A stretch of DNA of 47,547 nt, taken from assembly GCF_003047295.1 (NCBI RefSeq), contig NZ_PZYZ01000014.1:1-47547 (forward strand), given 5' to 3'. Position numbers and translations under genes: made by a program. The notes under the pieces are model-generated. The model did no database searches, was not told where the DNA came from, and saw only the letters and a list, made by a program, of their open reading frames with translations. The stretch is from Nocardioides sediminis. Lineage in GTDB: Bacteria; Actinomycetota; Actinomycetes; Propionibacteriales; Nocardioidaceae. Below, piece by piece: positions 1 to 8,174 of the stretch (positions within the stretch are counted from its first letter, which is position 1; each line of letters opens with the position of its first letter).

Positions 1-74
1 CACCACCGCGAGGCATGCGACATGGGCTGAGCGCCGTCGCTGACCGGACTCTCAGGCGTGCGCGCACCTCGGCT

Positions 75-109
75 GAGCGTGCACTCGTCGCGGCAGCTCC
101 GGACGTTTG
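75..109. repeat. Imperfect direct repeat, copy A
   Basis: A 35-base segment beginning GAGCGTGCACTCGTCG recurs 405 bases downstream (480-514) with three mismatches. Neither copy lies in a convincing gene. The two copies bracket the small membrane-protein gene at 192-392, so they could be remnants of a dispersed intergenic element or of a local duplication. Confidence 0.6.
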
Positions 110-191
110 TCGTTACGCAGATCCGGGCACCCGGTCACGCTGTGACCGAAGCAGAGGTCCCGTGGATCGACGCAGGTCGTTCGCCTTGTCG

Positions 192-392
192 CTACCAGCC
201 GCCGCCGCGAGCACCTTTGTTGACCCGCCGCTGAGCGTCACGCTGTTCATGTGCGTCCAGGCTGCGCTGTCCGTCGGGGTCCAGAGGTTCACCGTTCCTA
301 CTGCGCACGTCACTGACCACCAGGAGGAGATAGGCGACGACGACGGCGGCCACGAACACCACGGCTACTACGGCCAAGATGATTTGCAGCAC
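192..392 (-). CDS. Small single-pass membrane protein
   Basis: A 66-residue protein of unknown function. Residues 3-27 form one long, Val/Ala/Leu-rich transmembrane helix. The remaining tail is polar and charged (DVRSRNGEPLDPDGQ), so the topology is probably N-terminal anchor with a cytoplasmic tail. The GTG start is preceded by a GGGAG ribosome-binding site at a good distance. It stands alone between the two copies of a 35-base repeat and faces the membrane-protein gene at 596. Composition, helix and ribosome site support it, but no family was recognised, and a chance reading frame cannot be excluded in such GC-rich DNA. Confidence 0.5.
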   Translation of the reverse strand: MLQIILAVVAVVFVAAVVVAYLLLVVSDVRSRNGEPLDPDGQRSLDAHEQRDAQRRVNKGARGGGW

Positions 393-479
393 GGTGGGGC
401 TCCCTCGATCGCGTGCGCACAGGCGGTGTTCTCATCGGTGTCCAGTCGACGGTGTGCCGAAGAGCCGACTTTTCGGGAT

Positions 480-514
480 GAGCGCGCACTCGTCGCGGCA
501 GATCCGGACGTTCG
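480..514. repeat. Imperfect direct repeat, copy B
   Basis: Second copy of the 35-base repeat at 75-109, matching at 32 of 35 positions and in the same orientation. It lies about 80 bases upstream of the gene at 596. Outside the repeats, bases 1-191 and 393-595 show no gene with convincing coding character. Confidence 0.6.
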
Positions 515-595
515 AGCCGCTACGTTGGCGCCACCCGAGGGTACCCACACGGATGGCCCCGCCCCGCCCACGCAGGCGTCGATGAAGGAGAGTCT

Positions 596-1000
596 GTGGC
601 CGGTCGCGATCGGGTCGAGGCGCTAGGACCAAAGGATGTCCCTCCACGTGCCTATCTGTTTCTGGCTGCTGTGATGGTGGCGTCGTACGTCGCGATGCCG
701 TTTGTCGTCACTGAGGTTCGGACGCAGCCGCTGCTTCTCGTGGCGGTGCTGCTCGGAGGTGCGGGGCTTGGATTGGGAGTAGCGCTGATCCAGGCAGCGA
801 TGAGCCGGTCGTCCCGGGACCGGCTGTCAACCGTGCGCCTCATCGCGCGGTTCACTGTCATGGGCGCGGTCGGAGTGGGCCCTGTCCTGGCGCAAGCGCT
901 CGACATAACGACGGTCCATGGATTGCTGCTGGTTCTTGCTGGAGTGTGTTCTGGAGCAATGGGTCATGCGTGGGCGAGGGCGCGCCGTGCGACGGGCTGA
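596..1000 (+). CDS. Four-helix membrane protein of unknown function
   Basis: A 134-residue protein with four likely transmembrane segments (roughly residues 19-40, 45-67, 85-105 and 109-128) and a short cytoplasmic N-terminus. The GTG start is favoured because an AAGGAG ribosome-binding site lies about six bases upstream (584-590). The short loop between helices 2 and 3 is rich in Arg and Ser (SRSSRDRL), consistent with a cytoplasmic loop. No family motif was recognised. It converges on the HNH gene that ends at 1177, and the 176 bases between them hold nothing recognisable. Confidence 0.6.
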   Translation: MAGRDRVEALGPKDVPPRAYLFLAAVMVASYVAMPFVVTEVRTQPLLLVAVLLGGAGLGLGVALIQAAMSRSSRDRLSTVRLIARFTVMGAVGVGPVLAQALDITTVHGLLLVLAGVCSGAMGHAWARARRATG

Positions 1001-1176
1001 GCCGTCGGGCACGTCGACTGGCTCACTGACATCGGCAGGAGAGTGCGTTCCACTCTCACCAGGGACAGGCCCGGTCAGCGCTGTGTTCACTCGAGGCCGC
1101 CTCGATCCATAGCCGGCCGGATCCTGGTCGCCCTGCCCGTAGGTTCCGACCCCGTCCTCACCAAGCTTGCCTGCTC

Positions 1177-2409
1177 CTATCTGCGTCGGTGGAAGCGGAG
1201 GTCGCCGTTGGGAAGGCGGTCGTGGAGGTAGCGGTCGTCGTGCGCGCGATGGTGGTGGTGGGAGCAGAGCAGGACCCCGTCGGCGAGGTCGGTCTTCCCG
1301 CCCTTCGACCACGGCACCAGGTGGTGCGCCTCGCACCACGCGGCCGGGACGTCGCATCCCTCGGCGCGGCAGCCTCCGTCGCGCAGGCTCATCGCCCTGC
1401 GCGACACGGCGGGGTAGAGCCTCTTGCCGCGGCCGAGGTCGAGGACCTCGGACTTCCCGCCCAGGACTGCGGGCACGAGGTGGGCGGTGCACGCCAGCCG
1501 GCGCGCCTCGGCGGCGCTGATGCGGCCGCCGGTGTCGGTGGTCGCGACCCCGATCCCGGAGAGCAGGGTGTCGACGGGCATGGTCACCACGACTGTGGTC
1601 GCGGTCCCGCCGTGCACCGGGAGGTTCGCCGGGTCGAGGTGCTCGAGGAGGTCGCAGAACGCGTGCCCGAGCCGGACGGGGTAGGTCAGTTCCCGCCGCG
1701 CGTCGGTGTCGCCGGCGGATCCGTCCTGCTTGCGGGGGTTGGTCCACGCGTGCAGGTAGGTCAGGAGCCGGTCCGCGGTGGCGTCGGGGACCCGGATCCG
1801 GATCGTGGTGGTCCCGTCGCCGTGCGAATGCGTCGTCAGGCAGGTGGTCTTCCGGGCGGCGCGTGCCTCGGCCTCGAGGCGCTTGCGCTCCTGCTCCTCG
1901 CCGACCTCGGGGGCGACGACGTCGAGGATCCGGCGGCCCAGGATCCGCAGCTCCCGGGGCGCGAACGCCGCCGCGTGCTCGACCAGCACCCGCTCGGCGT
2001 CCCCCAGCACCTCCGCAGGTGTCTCGTCGGGCAGGTCGTCCAGCGCGCGGGCGATGACGTCGGCCTGGGGGGTCGACACCTCGCCGGCCGCGTGACCGGC
2101 AGCAAGGACTGTCCACCGCTCCAGCGACTGCGCGAGCGCGAGGTCCCGCCGAGCCGGACCCCGGTCGACCCTGATGGTGCGCCGGCACCAGGCGGCGATG
2201 TCCCGGTCCCCGGTCTCCTCGGCCACGTCCCCCGCGACCGCCATCACCCGCAACCTCGTCGAGGACACCCGGGACTCCAGCTTGGCCAGCGCGAGGAGCG
2301 CGTCGGCCTTCTCGGTCGCGGACAGGTAGAGCATCTCCACGGCCTGCACCTTGTCCAGCGCAGCAGCGATCGCCTCGCCGGCCTCCTGGACCAGGTGTCC
2401 ACTCGTCAT
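1177..2409 (-). CDS. DUF222 / HNH endonuclease (13E12-repeat type)
   Basis: A 410-residue protein of the actinobacterial DUF222-HNH family. The N-terminal part (about residues 5-330) is the Arg/Leu-rich DUF222 region. The C-terminus carries the HNH nuclease fold: C-x-AHHLVPW, then LADGVLLC and SHHHHRAHD. The central Asn of the HNH signature is Asp here (ADG), a change also common in this family. The family is thought to be a nuclease, but its substrate is unknown. The ATG at 2409 is chosen because conserved sequence starts there; the open frame runs further upstream, but that extension would read through the LexA box. A LexA site 68-87 bases before the ATG predicts induction by DNA damage. 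Confidence 0.9.
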   Translation of the reverse strand: MTSGHLVQEAGEAIAAALDKVQAVEMLYLSATEKADALLALAKLESRVSSTRLRVMAVAGDVAEETGDRDIAAWCRRTIRVDRGPARRDLALAQSLERWTVLAAGHAAGEVSTPQADVIARALDDLPDETPAEVLGDAERVLVEHAAAFAPRELRILGRRILDVVAPEVGEEQERKRLEAEARAARKTTCLTTHSHGDGTTTIRIRVPDATADRLLTYLHAWTNPRKQDGSAGDTDARRELTYPVRLGHAFCDLLEHLDPANLPVHGGTATTVVVTMPVDTLLSGIGVATTDTGGRISAAEARRLACTAHLVPAVLGGKSEVLDLGRGKRLYPAVSRRAMSLRDGGCRAEGCDVPAAWCEAHHLVPWSKGGKTDLADGVLLCSHHHHRAHDDRYLHDRLPNGDLRFHRRR

Positions 2410-2476
2410 CTCAGCCCCCCGCTGATCGACAGCCAGGCCGTCCCCGTGGCGGTCCCGGCTGCGTGCAGCCGAGTCT

Positions 2477-2496
2477 ACTCGAACATGTGTTCGAGT
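2477..2496. promoter_or_regulatory. LexA-binding site (SOS box)
   Basis: The 20-base sequence ACTCGAACATGTGTTCGAGT is a perfect palindrome. Its core, TCGAAC-ATGT-GTTCGA at 2479-2494, matches the actinobacterial SOS box TCGAACNNNNGTTCGA at every defined position. It lies just upstream of the DUF222/HNH gene (start 2409) and in the right place to block its promoter. The divergent side holds only repeats and the end of the DUF402 gene, so the HNH gene is the only plausible target. Confidence 0.9.
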
Positions 2497-2601
2497 GCCA
2501 GCGCGGCAGGCATATTGGTGGAAACCAGATAACTCGACCTCACGCTGCCTCACTCAGCGAGGCAGACCGCGCCGAGATGGCGACGTACGGCAGCGCACGA
2601 A

Positions 2602-2700
2602 ACCGCCCGCTCAGCACCTCCTGGCGGCACGGGATCGCCCGGTCGGCACGGTCCGGCGGCACGGAAGTGCCCGGTCGGCACGATCCAGCGCGACGAAAGG
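2602..2700. repeat. 32-bp-period intergenic repeat array, locus 1
   Basis: Three units with an exact 32-base step. The core GCCCGGTCGGC (first unit diverged to GCCCGCTCAGC) recurs at about 2605, 2637 and 2669, followed by an xxCCAGCG or CCGGCG segment and a GACGAAA-like end. The array starts seven bases past the stop codon of the DUF402 gene, which is on the minus strand. The same unit occurs at 22484-22600 and 23149-23257. Read along the upstream gene's transcript, all three arrays run the same way (…CGCTGG…GCCGACCGGGC…). Confidence 0.85.
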
Positions 2701-2706
2701 GGGAGG

Positions 2707-3339
2707 TCAGGGACCGTCGAACAGAGCCGGAACCGGCCACGAGGGATCCGGCCGGAACGTCTCCCACCCGTCGCAGAACGGTGCGCCCCAGGCCGTGATG
2801 ACCTCCTCGGCCTCCGTCGCGGTCGCCCGGATCGCGTCGGCCTCGCGCTCGGTGTAGCGACCCTGCTCGACGGCGAGGAGCAGCTCGTCCTCGTCCTTGC
2901 GCTCCATCGTCCGGTCCGGCTCGACCCAGACGTCCAGGACGTGGTCACGGCTGCGGGTGGTGCGACCCGTACGGACGTGCGGGTCCTCGATGTTGACGTA
3001 CCAGCCCTCGAAGACGCCGCTGGTGCCGTGGAAGAAGTGCCACACCGACCAGCTCTGGCCGGGTCGGTAGACGCGCAGCACCGAGTAGCCGGACCACACC
3101 GACTCGACCTGGCGACGTGGGGCGGTGAACGCGTCCTCGGGCTCCGAGCGCAGGTCCCGGCCGTCGTCACGGACGAGCTTGAGCACGGGAGTGCCCATGG
3201 CCAACCAGGCGACGAGCGCCTCGTCGTCGTCACGCACGACGGTCATCGGCGCCGCGAAGTCGAGTCCCGGCTGCCCGTAGCGCCACATGATCTGCGTGCC
3301 CGGTTCCCACGACGTCACGCGGCTCGTCAGGTCGCTCAC
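2707..3339 (-). CDS. DUF402 family protein
   Basis: A 210-residue DUF402 protein, a family that includes the nucleoside-diphosphate/thiophosphate hydrolases and FomD. Conserved family blocks are visible: the HFFHGTSGVFEGWYVNIEDP segment near the middle, then LDVWVEPD and KDEDEL, whose acidic residues bind divalent metal in characterised members. The likely role is hydrolysis of a phosphate or nucleotide ester in the cytoplasm; the substrate is unknown. The GTG start overlaps the stop codon of the membrane-protein gene upstream (GTGA), so the two are probably translated together. A 32-base repeat array begins right after its stop codon. Confidence 0.85.
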   Translation of the reverse strand: MSDLTSRVTSWEPGTQIMWRYGQPGLDFAAPMTVVRDDDEALVAWLAMGTPVLKLVRDDGRDLRSEPEDAFTAPRRQVESVWSGYSVLRVYRPGQSWSVWHFFHGTSGVFEGWYVNIEDPHVRTGRTTRSRDHVLDVWVEPDRTMERKDEDELLLAVEQGRYTEREADAIRATATEAEEVITAWGAPFCDGWETFRPDPSWPVPALFDGP

Positions 3340-3872
3340 CGCTCGGCGACCCTGATGTCGAGGCGCATGCCGATCCCCTCGTCGTCGGCGGACGAGGCCA
3401 TGCCGCCGAGCGCCCCGACGAGCACGCCGATCGCGACCAGCTGCCGGATCGGGGCACCGAGGTGGGTGGGCGGCCTCGTGCGCTGCCAGGCGTACCAGTC
3501 GGTGCGGCGGAAGCGCGCCAACCCGGCCAGCGCCACCACGGTGGTGCCGAGCGCCAACGCCGCGAGTGCGGCCCCGCCCGGGCCGTCGGCCTGGAGGAGG
3601 CCGACGACCTCGGCGACCAGGCCGAGCACCAGCACGACCCAGGCGAGCACGAGCCGGACGGTGCGGGCCCGTACGACGCCCGCGGAGACCCAGCCGACGA
3701 GGAGGACTCCCAGGACGACGGACCCGACGAGCGAGACCCCGTCGTCGTGCCGGACTCCCTGCCGGAGGACCAGCACCACCTGGCCGGCCAACGAGGCCCA
3801 GGCGACCACCCAGATCGCGCGCGGCAGCGGCGGCGCGGCCACCCGCGACTCGACTCCCCCGTCGACGCTCAC
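3336..3872 (-). CDS. Multi-pass membrane protein of unknown function
   Basis: A 178-residue protein with about five hydrophobic helices, at roughly residues 18-37, 46-67, 72-93, 101-118 and 145-162. A polar loop before the last helix contains RRTDWYAWQRTRPP. The N-terminus (MSVDGGVESR) is cytoplasmic and lacks a signal peptide. It ends in a GTGA overlap with the DUF402 gene and begins 24 bases after the POT transporter ends, so all three may form one transcript. No family was recognised. Confidence 0.7.
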   Translation of the reverse strand: MSVDGGVESRVAAPPLPRAIWVVAWASLAGQVVLVLRQGVRHDDGVSLVGSVVLGVLLVGWVSAGVVRARTVRLVLAWVVLVLGLVAEVVGLLQADGPGGAALAALALGTTVVALAGLARFRRTDWYAWQRTRPPTHLGAPIRQLVAIGVLVGALGGMASSADDEGIGMRLDIRVAER

Positions 3873-3896
3873 GGCGGCATCCTTGCACCCTCCTCC

Positions 3897-5360
3897 TCAG
3901 CGCACCCCGGACATCAGCGACCGGATCGGCTTCGTCAGCGCGAGCACCGAGACACCGGTGACCACCGAGGCCAGACCGATCCAGAGGAAGAACGGCCGTT
4001 CGTCGTCCACGACGTAGTACGACGCGAGCTGCCCGGCCATCGCGGTGCCCAGCGCGACGGAGAGGAAGAACAGCGCCACCATCTGGGTGAGGTACTTGCG
4101 CGGCGCCAGCTTGGTGGCCACCGAGAGCCCCACCGGGGAGATGAGCAGCTCGGCCAGCGTGAAGACCAGCAGGATCAGCGCGAGGCCGAGGAGCGGCACC
4201 GAGCCCGCGCCCGCCGGCATGGCGAGGAAGAGGAAGAACGCCGCGCCCATGAGGATCGTGGACAGGCCGAACTTCACCGGCGTCGACGGCGCGCGGTCGC
4301 CGAGCCGCGTCCACAGCGTCGCGAAGACGCCGGCCAGCACGATGATGAAGACCGGGTTGATCGACTGCACCCACGAGATCGGCATCTCCCAGCCGAGGAG
4401 GTCGCGGTCGAGCCGCTGGTCGGCGTAGATCGTCACCACGGTGAACTGCTGCTGGTAGAGCGACCAGAAGACCGCCGAGCAGGCGAAGAGCGGGATCATC
4501 GCCAGCACCCGGCGCCGCTCGGCGCCCTGCACCGCACGGTCGAGCAGCATCAGCGCGAAGAGGCCGACCGCGGCGACCACGCTGACGCCGATGACGATGT
4601 TGGCCAGCCGCTCGACGGTGATGACGCCGACCAGGCACAGCGCGACGACGAGCGCGACCACGGCGCCCAGCCCCGCGGCGTACCGGATGCGCTGGTCCGC
4701 CGGCAGCGGGTCGGGGACGTGGTGGGTCTCCTCCGGCAGCCTCGACCGGCCGCGGGAGTACTGGACCAGTCCCACCCCCATGCCGACCGCGGCGAGGCCG
4801 AAGCCGAGGTGGAAGCCCCACTCCTTCTGCAGCAGCCCGGTCAGCAGCGGGCCGAGCAGGGCGCCGATGTTGATGCCCATGTAGAACAGCGAGAACCCCG
4901 CGTCCCGGCGCTCGTCGTGCTCGTCGTAGAGCGAGCCGACGAGCGAGGTGGCGTTGGCCTTGACCCCGCCGCTGCCGAGCGCGATCAGCACGAGGCCGGC
5001 GCCCACGCCGGCCAGGCCCGGCACGAGCGCGAGCGCGACGTGGCCGGCCATCACGGTCACGGCGGAGTAGAAGAGCGTCCGCTCCGCGCCGACGAGCCGG
5101 TCGGCCAGCCAGGCGCCGAGGATCGTGGAGAGGTAGACGGCGCCGCCGTAGGCACCGACGATGCCGGTGGCGGTGCCCTGGTCGATGCCCAGGCCGCCGT
5201 CGGCCACGCTGAAGTAGAGGTAGATCAGCAGGATGCCCTGCATGCCGTAGAAGCTGAACCGCTCCCACAGCTCGACCCCGAACAGGTTGGCCAGCACGGA
5301 GGGCTGACCGAGGAAGCCGGTGTCGGAGGCGCCGCGCCGTGCCGTCTGCTGCGTAGTCAC
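3897..5360 (-). CDS. POT/PTR family proton-coupled peptide transporter
   Basis: A 487-residue major-facilitator protein that imports di- and tripeptides with protons. Helix 1 carries the family's ExxER motif (GVELWERFSFYGMQ, about residues 28-41), which couples proton and peptide binding. The GAYGGAVYLSTILGAWLADR block matches the PTR2 signature after it. A later FSLFYMGINIGALLGPLL block matches the second PTR2 signature. About 14 helices are expected. The GTG at 5360 is chosen because the protein then begins directly before the first helix and has normal family length. The start faces the small gene at 5478 across 117 bases. Confidence 0.92.
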   Translation of the reverse strand: MTTQQTARRGASDTGFLGQPSVLANLFGVELWERFSFYGMQGILLIYLYFSVADGGLGIDQGTATGIVGAYGGAVYLSTILGAWLADRLVGAERTLFYSAVTVMAGHVALALVPGLAGVGAGLVLIALGSGGVKANATSLVGSLYDEHDERRDAGFSLFYMGINIGALLGPLLTGLLQKEWGFHLGFGLAAVGMGVGLVQYSRGRSRLPEETHHVPDPLPADQRIRYAAGLGAVVALVVALCLVGVITVERLANIVIGVSVVAAVGLFALMLLDRAVQGAERRRVLAMIPLFACSAVFWSLYQQQFTVVTIYADQRLDRDLLGWEMPISWVQSINPVFIIVLAGVFATLWTRLGDRAPSTPVKFGLSTILMGAAFFLFLAMPAGAGSVPLLGLALILLVFTLAELLISPVGLSVATKLAPRKYLTQMVALFFLSVALGTAMAGQLASYYVVDDERPFFLWIGLASVVTGVSVLALTKPIRSLMSGVR

Positions 5361-5477
5361 GTGTCTCGACGCTACGACGCGTGGTCGCCGGACGCACGCC
5401 GAGAAGGCCCGTCGTGACGGGAAATACAGCGCGGGGGACGCTGGCGACCGGGCGCGGCGCGGGCGCACAATCAGACG

Positions 5478-5789
5478 ATGATCCTCGTCGAGCTGGCGCT
5501 CGTCGTCGTTCTCGTGTGGACGATCGTGCACCTCACCCTCCGGCTGTTCGACCGGACCGACACGGCCGAGCCGTCGACGCCGGCCCGCTGGCGCATCACG
5601 CACGTCGACGTGGACGGGGAGACCCGGGTGGTCCTGCAGCGGCACGACGCGCGACGCGACCGCGTGCTGGGCGAGCACGTGGTGGGCGCCGTGCCGCTGG
5701 ACGACCCGGACTACGAGGACAGGTTCATGGCCCTCATGGACGCGGCCCGTGCCCGTCGGGCACTCTTCGAGGCCGAGGAGGACATCTAG
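5478..5789 (+). CDS. Small membrane-anchored hypothetical protein
   Basis: A 103-residue protein. Residues 1-20 (ILVELALVVVLVWTIVHLTL) form a single N-terminal membrane anchor. The rest is a soluble, charged domain ending in an acidic tail (FEAEEDI). The central part (ITHVDVDGETRVVLQRHDA, then HVVGAVPLDDPDYED) is compact and recurs in actinobacterial hypothetical proteins, but no function is known. It overlaps the 3' end of the MOSC gene by four bases on the opposite strand, so the two genes converge tightly. Confidence 0.75.
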   Translation: MILVELALVVVLVWTIVHLTLRLFDRTDTAEPSTPARWRITHVDVDGETRVVLQRHDARRDRVLGEHVVGAVPLDDPDYEDRFMALMDAARARRALFEAEEDI

Positions 5790-6238
5790 CTCCCGTCAGC
5801 GGCGGCGACCTCGACGCTCACCGCGTCGCCCACGGTCAGCACGCCCGACTCCAGCACCCGGCACACCGAGCCGCCCCGGCGCCGCAGCGCCTCCTGGGCG
5901 CCGGCGCCGATGGTGTCGTCGAGGAGCTTGCAGGGGGCGGCCACGCGGACCACCTCGAGCAGCACGTCCCCGATCCGCAGCAGCGAGCCGGGCTCGCGCG
6001 GCACCACACCGTCGCTGAGGGTCAGGTTGCGCCGGGTGAGCTCCGGCGGGACCTCGCGCCCGAGGACCTGCGCGGCCTCGACGAGCGCGGTCAGGCTCTG
6101 CACCGTGACGTGCCGGTGCCGCGTGCCGTGGTAGCGGTCGCCGACGATCCCCCGCCCGGCCTCCGCCTCCACCGTCGCGACCGACCGCATGGGCAGCCGT
6201 GTCGCCTTGGCGACGTGGATCAGCGCGATGGTCGGCAC
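5786..6238 (-). CDS. MOSC domain protein
   Basis: A 150-residue stand-alone MOSC domain, the fold found at the C-terminus of molybdenum-cofactor sulfurase and in YiiM/YuaD-type proteins. The motif VRVAAPCKLLDD (about residues 96-107) contains the conserved Cys expected to carry sulfur or bind the cofactor. GDRYHGTRHRHVTVQS near residues 33-48 is the typical early block. It probably acts in molybdenum-cofactor sulfur transfer or in reduction of N-hydroxylated compounds; the exact substrate cannot be read. It is divergent from the SDR gene at 6279. Confidence 0.85.
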   Translation of the reverse strand: MPTIALIHVAKATRLPMRSVATVEAEAGRGIVGDRYHGTRHRHVTVQSLTALVEAAQVLGREVPPELTRRNLTLSDGVVPREPGSLLRIGDVLLEVVRVAAPCKLLDDTIGAGAQEALRRRGGSVCRVLESGVLTVGDAVSVEVAAADGS

Positions 6239-6278
6239 GGGACGCCACGGTAGTCAGGTGCCGGTTACTGTCCCCGGC

Positions 6279-6965
6279 ATGGGCGAGCGTGCGCTGGACG
6301 GGTCCCGGGTCGCGGTGGTCGGGGCCAGCGGCGCCCTCGGCTCGCTGATCGCCCACGAGCTGTCGGGCCGCGGAGCGCGGCTGCTCCTCGTGGGCCGCGA
6401 CGCCGACCGCCTGGCCGCCCTCGGCATCGACGCCCCCCTGATCGTCGCCGACGTCGGGGACGCCGCGGCGGGCGACGCGATCGCGGAGGCCGCCAGAGCG
6501 GCGTACGGCGGGCTCGACGGGCTCGTCAACGCCGCCGGCGTGGTCGCCTTCGGGTCCCTGGAGGAGACCCCCGACGAGGTCGTCGAGGAGCTGTTCCTGA
6601 CCAACGTGGTCGGGCCGCTGTTCCTCCTGCGACGGCTGCTCCCGCTGCTGCGCGAGTCGCAGGGCTTCGTCGTCCAGCTCAGCGCGGTCGTGGCCGAGCG
6701 GCCGCTGCCCCCGATGGCCGCCTACTCGGCCAGCAAGGCGGCGCTGAGCGCCGTGGCCACCTCCCTGCGCACCGAGCTGCGCCGGGCCCGGGTCACCGTC
6801 CACGACGTCCGCCCGCCCCACACCGAGACCGGCCTGGCGGACCGTCCGCTCGCCGGTGAGGCACCCCGGCTGCCCGAGGGCCTGGCTCCCGAGGCGGTCG
6901 CCCGGCGGGTCGTGGACGCCGTAGCGGCGGGCGAGCAGGACCTCGCGGCGGCCGACTTCGTGTGA
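6279..6965 (+). CDS. Short-chain dehydrogenase/reductase (SDR)
   Basis: A 228-residue classical SDR oxidoreductase. Features seen: the NAD(P)-binding loop GASGALG (about residues 15-21), the NAAG motif (about 85-88), a catalytic Ser in VQLSAVV, and the catalytic pair in YSASK (about 149-153). RD after the second strand (VGRDADR) suggests NADP preference, though weakly. The protein is shorter than the usual 245-260 residues and ends soon after the substrate-loop region, so the substrate cannot be guessed. It converges on the ECF sigma factor three bases downstream. Confidence 0.85.
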   Translation: MGERALDGSRVAVVGASGALGSLIAHELSGRGARLLLVGRDADRLAALGIDAPLIVADVGDAAAGDAIAEAARAAYGGLDGLVNAAGVVAFGSLEETPDEVVEELFLTNVVGPLFLLRRLLPLLRESQGFVVQLSAVVAERPLPPMAAYSASKAALSAVATSLRTELRRARVTVHDVRPPHTETGLADRPLAGEAPRLPEGLAPEAVARRVVDAVAAGEQDLAAADFV

Positions 6966-6968
6966 GGC

Positions 6969-8174
6969 TCAGGCCCGGTCGCGCAAGCGCTCCAGGTGGG
7001 CGCGCTCCAGCGGTGTCGGGTCGAGCGCCAGCGCGGCGTCCAGCGCCTCCTGCGACTCCCGGTCGCGGCCCAGCAGGGCGAGGAGGTGGGCCCGCGCCAC
7101 GTGCCACGGGTGGTACGACGCGAGGTCGAGGTCGTCGACGAGTCGCAGCGCGGTCTCCGGTCCCTCCACGTGCGCCACCGCGAGCGCCCGGTTGAGCCGC
7201 ACGACGGGGCTCGGGGCCAGCGCGAGCAGCAGGTCGTAGAGGGCCACGACCTCCCCCCACGGCACCTCGTCGTCGGTGTGCGCGGCGCTGATCGCCGCCT
7301 GCACCTGGTAGGGCCCGGGCTGCCCCAGCGCGAGGAGCGCCCGGACGAGGCCGCGGCCCTCGGCGAGGAGCTCGGGGGACCACCGGTCGCGGTCCTGCTC
7401 GTCGAGCGGCACCAGCCGGCCGTCCACCACCCGGGCGTCGTCCCGGGCCCGGGTCAGCAGCATCAGCGCGAGCAGTCCCTGCGCCTCCGGCTCGGCGGGG
7501 AGCAGGTCGACCAGCTGCCGGGTCAGCCTGATCGCCTCGTCGGCGAGGTCGGGGCGGCTGCCGCTCTCGTCGCCCACCGAGAGGTAGCCCTCGTTGAACG
7601 CCAGGTAGAGCGCGGCCAGCACCCCGGATAGCCGTGAGGGCAGGTCGTCGCGCTGCGGGACCCGGAACGGGATGCGGGCGTCCCGGATCTTGCGCTTGGC
7701 CCGGGTGATCCGCTGCGCCATCGCCCGCTCCTCGGTGAGGAAGCCCGCGGCGATCTCGGCGACGCTCAGCCCAGCGACCAGCCGGAGGGTGAGCGCGACC
7801 CGGGTCTCGAGGGCGAGCGAGGGGTGGCAGCACATGAAGAACAGCCGCAGCCGGTCGTCGTCGACGACGCCGAGCGGCTCGGCGGGCACGTCCAGCATCG
7901 ACGTCGCCTCCTTCTCGCGGCTGGCCCGGGTGGACTCGCGGCGCAGCCGGTCCAGCGCCCGGCGGTGCGCCGTGGTGGTGAGCCACGCGCCGGGGTTGGG
8001 CGGCACCCCGTCCACCGGCCACTTCTGCCAGGCGACCTCGAGGGCCTCGGCGACGGCGTCCTCCGCGAGGTCGACGTCGCCGTAGCGGCGTACGAGGGCG
8101 CCCACGATCCGGCCGTGCTCCTCGCGGACGACCCGGACCAGCGCCGCCTCGTGCCCCCCGGGGCCGGCGGTCAC
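6969..8174 (-). CDS. ECF42-type RNA polymerase sigma factor
   Basis: A 401-residue sigma factor of the ECF42 group. Sigma region 2 is at about residues 10-75 (GDVDLAEDAVAEALEVAW, then NPGAWLTTTAHRRALDRLRR) and region 4 at about 110-165 (LRLVAGLSVAEIAAGFL). A long C-terminal extension of helical, TPR-like repeats follows (LYLAFNEGYL; LNRALAVAHVEGPE). That extension replaces a classical anti-sigma control in ECF42 and is thought to regulate activity. The GTG start overlaps the stop of the DGPF/YCII gene (GTGA), and linkage to DGPF proteins is the hallmark of this group. Confidence 0.92.
   Translation of the reverse strand: MTAGPGGHEAALVRVVREEHGRIVGALVRRYGDVDLAEDAVAEALEVAWQKWPVDGVPPNPGAWLTTTAHRRALDRLRRESTRASREKEATSMLDVPAEPLGVVDDDRLRLFFMCCHPSLALETRVALTLRLVAGLSVAEIAAGFLTEERAMAQRITRAKRKIRDARIPFRVPQRDDLPSRLSGVLAALYLAFNEGYLSVGDESGSRPDLADEAIRLTRQLVDLLPAEPEAQGLLALMLLTRARDDARVVDGRLVPLDEQDRDRWSPELLAEGRGLVRALLALGQPGPYQVQAAISAAHTDDEVPWGEVVALYDLLLALAPSPVVRLNRALAVAHVEGPETALRLVDDLDLASYHPWHVARAHLLALLGRDRESQEALDAALALDPTPLERAHLERLRDRA

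Noticed and set aside
15..626. A 203-residue plus-strand open frame with two similar segments (ERALVAAAPDV and ERALVAADPDV)
   Set aside because: The similarity comes from the 35-base DNA repeat, which happens to be in frame (405 bases apart). Composition is not protein-like and there is no ribosome site or domain.
2707..5397. A single 896-residue minus-strand protein
   Set aside because: It joins the true DUF402 frame to an out-of-frame reading of the POT transporter and the membrane-protein gene; the upstream part is Arg/Pro/Gly-rich noise.
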